Assembly (NCBI GenBank): GCA_035476635.1
Contig: DATILI010000200.1
Location: 1 to 10,264, forward strand
DNA: 10,264 nucleotides
Direction of reading: 5' to 3'
Source: DATILI01 sp035476635
GTDB lineage: Bacteria; Pseudomonadota; Gammaproteobacteria; Burkholderiales; Burkholderiaceae_C
Part shown: positions 5,899-10,264 of the stretch, piece after piece
Position numbering within the stretch: the stretch's first letter is position 1
Layout of the letters: every line of letters begins with the position of its first letter
Translations under genes and position numbers: made by a program
Notes under the pieces: model-generated
Told to the model about the DNA's origin: nothing
Seen by the model: only the letters and a program-made list of their open reading frames with translations
The model's database searches: none

Positions 5899-6696
5899 TC
5901 ACCTCCAATTCTTCTTCTTCTTCCAGCGCCGTTCTCCGCGCACGCCGGCTTCCTTCATGCCGAGGTAGAACTCCTTGATGTCGTCCTTCTCGCGCAGGCG
6001 GGCACAGGTGTCTTCCATCACGATGCGGCCGTTTTCCAGAACGTAGCCGTAGTCGGAGGCGTTCAGCGCCATGTTGGCGTTTTGCTCCACCAGCAGGATG
6101 GTGGTGCCGCGCTCGCGGTTGATGCGCACCACGATCTCGAAGATTTCCTTGGTGAGCTTCGGTGATAGACCCAGGCTCGGTTCGTCCAGCAGGATCAGGA
6201 TCGGCGCGGCCATCAGCGCGCGCGAGATCGCCAGCATCTGCTGCTGCCCGCCCGAGAGCAGGCCGGCGTCCTGGGCGGCGCGCTCCCGCAGGATGGGAAA
6301 GTAGCCATAGACCGCCTCCATGTCGCGCGCCACGCCGTCGCGGTCCTTGCGGGTGTAGGCGCCCATCAGCAGGTTGTCGTGCACGCTGAGCAGCGGAAAC
6401 ACCTCGCGCCCCTCGGGCACGTGCGATAGGCCTTGCTGCACGATGTGGGCCGGGTCTTGCGCCGTGATGGCCTGGCCCTTGAATTCGATGCTGCCCTTGC
6501 GCGGATCGATGATGCCGGAGATGGTCTTGAGAATCGTGCTCTTGCCCGCGCCATTGGAGCCGAGCACGGTGGCGATTTCGCCCCGGCGCACCTGCAGGCT
6601 GACGCCGCGGATGGCCTTGATCGGGCCATAGGCGCTCTCGACGTTGAGCAGCTTGAGCACGGGCTGCTCGGCCGGCGCCTGCAGGCTGTCCATCAT
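5899..6696 (-). CDS. livF: HAAT-type ABC transporter ATP-binding protein LivF
   Basis: The 265-residue cytosolic ATPase pairs with LivG to power the importer. Visible motifs are Walker A GSNGAGKST (46-54), the Q-loop region around VQQGLSHVPEGREVF (86-100), signature LLSGGQQQM (146-154), Walker B LILLDEP (167-173) and LVEQN (202-206), where glutamine replaces the usual switch histidine, as is typical of LivF. The first of two adjacent ATG codons (6696) overlaps the livG stop as ATGA, and AAAGGAG lies just upstream, so translation is coupled. The protein is slightly longer than usual, ending in a basic tail with four lysines (259-262) encoded by a short GAA repeat that runs into the binding site of the ligase gene. 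It is the fourth gene of the minus-strand operon. Confidence 0.95.
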   Translation of the reverse strand: MMDSLQAPAEQPVLKLLNVESAYGPIKAIRGVSLQVRRGEIATVLGSNGAGKSTILKTISGIIDPRKGSIEFKGQAITAQDPAHIVQQGLSHVPEGREVFPLLSVHDNLLMGAYTRKDRDGVARDMEAVYGYFPILRERAAQDAGLLSGGQQQMLAISRALMAAPILILLDEPSLGLSPKLTKEIFEIVVRINRERGTTILLVEQNANMALNASDYGYVLENGRIVMEDTCARLREKDDIKEFYLGMKEAGVRGERRWKKKKNWR

Positions 6697-7508
6697 GCTG
6701 GCTCCTTTGCCGGCTGGCGGCGCAGCGAGGTCATGTCGTCCACCGAGCCGAGGTAGGCCTCGATCACGCCCGGATGCGTTTGCACCTCGCGCGGCGTACC
6801 CATGGCCAGCACCTCGCCCTGGTTCATCGCCAGCACCCGGTCGGATACCTTGGAGACCAGCGTCATGTCGTGCTCCACCATCAGCACGGTGATGCCGAGC
6901 TCGTTCTTGATGTCCTGGATCCAGAAAGCCATGTCTTCGGTTTCCTCCACGTTCAAGCCGGAAGACGGCTCGTCCAGCAGCAGCAGCCGGGGCTCGGTGC
7001 ACAGCGCGCGCCCCAGCTCCACCACCTTGCGCACGCCGTAGGGCAGGCCGGCCACCATCGAATCGCGGTGGTGCTGCAGGTCCAGCAGGTCGATGACCCG
7101 TTCCACCTTCTCGCGCGCCTCGATCTCGGCCTTGCGCACCTTGGCCGAGAAGAACATCTCGCTCCAGATGCCAGTGCGGTGGTGCGTGTGCCGGCCGATC
7201 AGGAGGTTGTGCAGCACAGTGGCGTGCTCGAACAGCTCGATGTTCTGGAAGGTGCGCGCAATGCCCAGGGACGCGATCTTGTGCGGCGGCTGGTCGGTGA
7301 GCTTCTGGCCGAGGTAGGTGATCTCGCCGGCGGTCGGCGTGTAGATGCGGCTGATCAGGTTGAACACCGTGGTCTTGCCCGCGCCGTTCGGGCCGATCAG
7401 GGTGAACACCTCGCCGGGCTTGACGTCGAAGCTCACGTTGTTCACCGCGAGCACGCCGCCGAAGCGCACGCTCAGGTTCTTGGCCGAAAGAAGGATGTCG
7501 TCGCTCAT
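6693..7508 (-). CDS. livG: HAAT-type ABC transporter ATP-binding protein LivG
   Basis: The 271-residue ATPase has Walker A GPNGAGKTT (39-47), a Q-loop in ARTFQNIELF (84-93), the signature variant GLPYGVRK (154-161) usual in LivG where others have LSGGQ, Walker B LLLLDEP (175-181) and the switch histidine in VEHDM (211-215). The loop of about 20 residues after NLLIGRH (101-107) is also a LivG trait. It would form a heterodimer with LivF under the LivHM permease. Its ATG overlaps the livM stop as ATGA, and its own stop overlaps the livF start the same way. The upstream binding site is weak, so expression probably relies on ribosomes finishing livM. Confidence 0.95.
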   Translation of the reverse strand: MSDDILLSAKNLSVRFGGVLAVNNVSFDVKPGEVFTLIGPNGAGKTTVFNLISRIYTPTAGEITYLGQKLTDQPPHKIASLGIARTFQNIELFEHATVLHNLLIGRHTHHRTGIWSEMFFSAKVRKAEIEAREKVERVIDLLDLQHHRDSMVAGLPYGVRKVVELGRALCTEPRLLLLDEPSSGLNVEETEDMAFWIQDIKNELGITVLMVEHDMTLVSKVSDRVLAMNQGEVLAMGTPREVQTHPGVIEAYLGSVDDMTSLRRQPAKEPA

Positions 7509-8581
7509 CGCAATCTGTCCGATTTCTGGAAGGATTTCTGCCGCTTGAACAAGCCCTTGCGGTAGAACGGGAACAACTGGAACCAGGTGCGCACCTTGAG
7601 CCAGCGGCCATACAGGCCCAGCGGCTCGAACAGCACGAAGCCGATCAGCACCGCGCCGTAGACCAGGCCTTGCAGGCCCGGCGCCTGGCCGATCACGGCG
7701 GGCAGGTAGTCCTTGGACAAGGCGATCACCTGCGGCATGGAGATCAGGAAAATGGCGCCGAGGAAGGCGCCGTGCACCGAACCCAGGCCGCCGATCACCA
7801 CCATCAGCAGGAGGTCGATGGACTGCAGGATGTTGAACTGGTCGGGCGAGATGAACGACAGCTTGTGCGCATACAGCGCGCCGCCGATGCCCGCGAGCGC
7901 GGCCGAGATGGCGAATGAAAGTGTCTTGTAGCGCGCCAGGTGGATGCCCATGCTTTGCGCCGAGATTTCCGAATCGCGAATGGCCACGAAGGCGCGCCCG
8001 GTCGGCGAGCGTAGCAGGTTCAGGATGGCCAGCGTGGCCAGCACGGCGATGGCGAGGCAGACGAAATAGAACTCCTCGCCCGAATCCACCTTCCAGCCGA
8101 AGACGTCGGGGTGCTTCACATGGATGCCCGAATTGCCCCCCGTGACGGACTCCCAGCGCGCCAGCACCTCTTCGACGATGAAGCCGAAGGACAGCGTGGC
8201 AATGCCCAGGTAGATGCCCTTGACCCGCAGCGCGGGCAAGCCCACCACCACGCCGACCGCGGCCGACAGCAGCCCGGCCAGCGCCAGCGCGATCGGAAAC
8301 GGCACGCCCATGTTGGTGAACACCGCCTGCGCGTAGGCGCCGACGCCGAGAAAGGCGGCGTGGCCGATGGAGAACTGCCCGGTGAAGCCGGCCAGCAGCA
8401 TCAGGCCCAGGCCGACGATGGAATAGATCAGGATGAAGGTCAGCTGGGCCAGCCAGTACTCGGCAAACAGCCACGGTGCGGCCACCAGCAGCAGCACCAG
8501 CGCGCCATACCAGAACAGGTGGCCGCCGTGCTTGGAAAGCTGGATGTCCTGGCCGTAGTCGGTTTTGAAGATGAATCGCAT
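7505..8581 (-). CDS. livM: HAAT-type ABC transporter permease LivM
   Basis: The 358-residue inner-membrane permease has about eight to ten hydrophobic segments (from 23-40, 44-66, 72-90 and 95-117 to 301-320). It carries LivM signatures: LLAGFTGQFSIGHAAFLGVGAY (62-83), LPALRVKGIYLGIATLSFGF (115-134) and the cytoplasmic coupling segment GRAFVAIRDSEISAQSMGI (195-213), which contacts the ATPases. A long soluble loop (about 140-170) and a basic C-terminal tail (340-358) are present. The start ATG lies two bases after the livH TAA and has no clear binding site, which suggests coupling to livH. The reading frame stays open upstream through livH, but that part is a shadow of livH. Confidence 0.94.
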   Translation of the reverse strand: MRFIFKTDYGQDIQLSKHGGHLFWYGALVLLLVAAPWLFAEYWLAQLTFILIYSIVGLGLMLLAGFTGQFSIGHAAFLGVGAYAQAVFTNMGVPFPIALALAGLLSAAVGVVVGLPALRVKGIYLGIATLSFGFIVEEVLARWESVTGGNSGIHVKHPDVFGWKVDSGEEFYFVCLAIAVLATLAILNLLRSPTGRAFVAIRDSEISAQSMGIHLARYKTLSFAISAALAGIGGALYAHKLSFISPDQFNILQSIDLLLMVVIGGLGSVHGAFLGAIFLISMPQVIALSKDYLPAVIGQAPGLQGLVYGAVLIGFVLFEPLGLYGRWLKVRTWFQLFPFYRKGLFKRQKSFQKSDRLR

Positions 8582-8583
8582 TT

Positions 8584-9459
8584 TTAGACTTTTTTCCGCA
8601 GCTTCTCGCCGAACAAGCCGTTGGGCTTGACCATGAGCATCACCAGCACCACGATGTACGCGGCCGTGTCCTTGAAGCCGTCGGGCAAGTAAAAGCCCGA
8701 GAGCGATTCGACGATGCCGATGATCAGCCCGCCGACGATGGCGCCGGGCAGGCTGCCGAAGCCGCCGACCACCGCCGCCGGAAAAGCCTTCAGGCCGATG
8801 AAACCCATATTGGCGTGGACGAAGGTGATGGGCGCCAGCAGCAGGCCGGCCACTGCCGCCACCGCGGCCGCCAGGCCCCAGACCAGCCCGTTCAGGCGCT
8901 TGACCGGAATGCCCATGTAGTAGGCCGCGAGCTGGTTCTGCGAGGCGGCCTGCATCGCGATGCCGATCTTGCTGTAGCGGAACACCGCGAACAGCGCGGC
9001 GCACAGCACGGCGGTGCTGCCGATCACGGCCATCTGCTCCACGTTCAGGACCAGCTCGCCGACTTTCCAGATCTGGTCCTTGTAGGGCACGGGCAGCGTG
9101 TGGGTTTCGGTGCCGATCCCCGGGATCATCGTGATCAGCCCGCGCGCCACATAGCCGATGCCGATGGTCAGCATCACGATGGAGAACGCCGGCTGCCCCA
9201 GGATGGGGCGGATCACCAGGCGCTCCAGCACCACGCCGAACACCGCCATGGCGGCGATGGCGCTGAGCACCGCAAGCCAGAACGGAAAGCCGATCATGGT
9301 CATGCAGGCCAGTCCGCCAAAGGCGCCCAGCATCATGAGTTCGCCCTGGGCGAAGCTCACAGTCTCGGTGGCCTTGTAGATGAGCACGAAGCCCAATGCG
9401 ATCAGCCCGTAGATGCATCCTTGCGAGATGCCGCTGATCACCAGTTGTAGAACCTGCAC
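8584..9459 (-). CDS. livH: HAAT-type ABC transporter permease LivH
   Basis: The 291-residue inner-membrane permease pairs with LivM to form the translocation path. Family motifs are GISQGCIYGLIALGFVLIYKA (10-30), VSFAQGELMMLGAF (34-47), VLERLVIRP (77-85), the coupling segment RYSKIGIAMQAASQNQLAAY (161-180) and FPAAVVGGFGSLPGAIVGG (226-244). About eight hydrophobic segments span 5-29, 38-58, 61-80, 94-111, 143-161, 189-212, 225-250 and 264-278. The start is GTG at 9459, supported by AGGAG nine bases upstream (plus 9469-9473); no upstream ATG fits better. It is the first gene of the seven-gene minus-strand operon, so the promoter should lie in the divergent region to its right. Confidence 0.94.
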   Translation of the reverse strand: MQVLQLVISGISQGCIYGLIALGFVLIYKATETVSFAQGELMMLGAFGGLACMTMIGFPFWLAVLSAIAAMAVFGVVLERLVIRPILGQPAFSIVMLTIGIGYVARGLITMIPGIGTETHTLPVPYKDQIWKVGELVLNVEQMAVIGSTAVLCAALFAVFRYSKIGIAMQAASQNQLAAYYMGIPVKRLNGLVWGLAAAVAAVAGLLLAPITFVHANMGFIGLKAFPAAVVGGFGSLPGAIVGGLIIGIVESLSGFYLPDGFKDTAAYIVVLVMLMVKPNGLFGEKLRKKV

Positions 9460-9602
9460 GTGTGTTGTCTCCTGCCGGGCGGCCCTGGAGGATTTCCGGG
9501 CGCATTTGATCTTGGTGCTCGGTTATATCTGCACAGGTAACGCAGCACATACAGGGTTGTTCCGCATACGTGATGCGAACAGGCCGCCTTTAATAATTCT
9601 TC
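9460..9602. promoter_or_regulatory. Divergent regulatory region between liv operon and crotonase gene
   Basis: This 143-base gap must hold the promoters for both directions. For the liv operon, TATAAC on the minus strand (plus 9522-9527) is the best -10 candidate, with no good -35 box at the usual spacing; it would give a leader of roughly 55 bases. For the crotonase gene, TAATAA (9591-9596) just before the start is AT-rich, but too close to be an ordinary -10 unless the transcript is nearly leaderless. An inverted repeat at 9559-9580 and a stem at 9479-9503 also lie here. The lack of a strong -35 on either side is compatible with activator control, but this is only inference. Confidence 0.5.
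9559..9580. repeat. Inverted repeat, candidate operator
   Basis: GTT-C-CGCAT (9559-9567) and ATGCG-AAC (9573-9580) are complementary, apart from one unpaired C at 9562, around a 5-base centre (9568-9572). The 5-base arms CGCAT/ATGCG are perfect. Its size and position between two divergent genes suit a regulator binding site, for instance for a TetR- or GntR-type repressor of acyl-CoA metabolism. No regulator gene is in the window, and a site this short can arise by chance. Confidence 0.35.
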
Positions 9603-10264
9603 ATGAATAAATCAGTTGAAATCAGTCGCCACGGCGCGGTCACGTTGGTGACACTCAGCCGCCCGAATGTACGGAACGCGGTCGATGCCGAGACCGCGCG
9701 GCAGTTGTACGAAGCCTTTGTCGCGTTCGAAGCCGACGAACAAGCCAGCGTCGCTGTGTTCCATGGCGACCATGGCCACTTCTGCGCGGGCTGGGACCTG
9801 CAGGCCGGCGCGCGCATGCTGCAAGGCGGGGTGACGCCGCTGCAAAGCCTGGAGTTCGAGGCGGGCGATGCGCAGCCGCCCGGCCCGATGGGCCCCTCGC
9901 GCCTGCTGTTGTCCAAGCCAGTGATTGCCGCCGTCAGCGGCGCCGCCGTGGCCGGCGGCATGGAGCTGGCGCTATGGTGCGACCTGCGCGTGATGGAGGA
10001 AGACGCCTACTTCGGCATCTTCTGCCGCCGCTTCGGCGTGCCGCTGATCGACGGCGGCACGGTGCGCCTGCCGCGCCTCATCGGCATGGGCCATGCGATG
10101 GACCTGATCCTGACGGGGCGCAAGGTGGAGGCGGCCGAGGCGCTGCAAATGGGGCTGTGCAACCGCATTGCACCCAAAGGTATGGCGCGTGACGCGGCCC
10201 TGGCACTGGCGCAAGATCTCTGCCGCTTCCCGCAAAAGACCATGCGCGCCGACCGCATGAGCGC
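9603..10264 (+). CDS. Crotonase-family protein (enoyl-CoA hydratase-like), 3' end outside window
   Basis: The first 220 residues are present; crotonases are usually about 250-270, so 30-50 are missing beyond the edge. It is a cytosolic CoA-ester enzyme of the crotonase fold. Oxyanion-hole segments are HFCAGWDL (59-66) and AVSGAAVAGGMELAL (110-124), and GGTVRLPRLIG (151-161) with LILTGRKVEAAEAL (168-181) follows. The glutamate of GGMEL (E121) matches the catalytic Glu144 of rat enoyl-CoA hydratase. The second catalytic glutamate (Glu164, in FGQPE) is replaced by cysteine in FGIFC (C141). Ordinary hydration is therefore doubtful, and isomerase, hydrolase or another activity is possible. The start ATG at 9603 has no clear binding site, but the protein begins with the normal crotonase first strand. 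It diverges from the liv operon, which suggests action on the CoA ester made by the operon's ligase. Confidence 0.9.
   Translation, partial: MNKSVEISRHGAVTLVTLSRPNVRNAVDAETARQLYEAFVAFEADEQASVAVFHGDHGHFCAGWDLQAGARMLQGGVTPLQSLEFEAGDAQPPGPMGPSRLLLSKPVIAAVSGAAVAGGMELALWCDLRVMEEDAYFGIFCRRFGVPLIDGGTVRLPRLIGMGHAMDLILTGRKVEAAEALQMGLCNRIAPKGMARDAALALAQDLCRFPQKTMRADRMS

Noticed and set aside
3906..5978. Long plus-strand open frame opposite the acyl-CoA ligase
   Set aside because: It is an antisense shadow of a gene with complete ANL motifs; its composition is typical of reverse frames in GC-rich DNA and it has no recognisable domain.
6774..7565. Plus-strand open frame opposite livG
   Set aside because: It is an antisense shadow; the minus-strand product has all ABC ATPase motifs and starts and stops by overlap with its neighbours.
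7505..9550. A frame open from livM back through livH, suggesting a fused permease
   Set aside because: The upstream part is arginine-rich nonsense in this frame, while livH is fully coded in another frame and stops two bases before the livM ATG.

Overview
The window is GC-rich, densely packed chromosomal DNA. It most resembles a betaproteobacterium of the order Burkholderiales. That placement rests on base composition, the style of the proteins, and a liv-type ABC importer operon that carries its own acyl-CoA ligase; it is an inference and was not tested by a search.

Left part (1-1571, plus strand). A GC-rich leader of about 230 bases holds a strong imperfect hairpin (36-79) and several smaller ones. 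It precedes three closely spaced genes: a small two-helix membrane protein built like a potassium-channel pore but with a changed filter sequence (234-572), a RidA/YjgF-family protein (588-1073), and an alanine-rich helical protein resembling the Imm-5 family (1088-1546). A bidirectional intrinsic terminator (1545-1571) separates this unit from the converging operon on its right.

Middle and right part (1589-9459, minus strand). One long operon reads leftward: livH, livM, livG, livF, an AMP-forming long-chain acyl-CoA ligase, then two tandem paralogous periplasmic binding proteins. The first four genes overlap or nearly touch and the ligase follows livF after 4 bases, so the whole is almost certainly one transcript. 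It encodes a complete HAAT-family importer (two permeases, two ATPases, two alternative receptors) plus an enzyme that makes CoA thioesters. The simplest reading is a system that imports a carboxylic acid (fatty, branched or aromatic) and activates it to its CoA ester, rather than a true leucine importer.

Right edge (9460-10264). A 143-base divergent region holds a possible -10 element for the liv operon, a hairpin in its leader and a short inverted repeat that could be an operator. Rightward from it runs a crotonase-family gene, cut by the window end, in which one of the two classical hydratase glutamates is replaced by cysteine. Its position opposite the operon fits a role in metabolism of the same CoA ester.

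No RNA genes, CRISPR array, insertion sequence or prophage gene was seen. The most unusual features are the structured leader with the channel-like protein, the paired receptors, and the altered crotonase active site.
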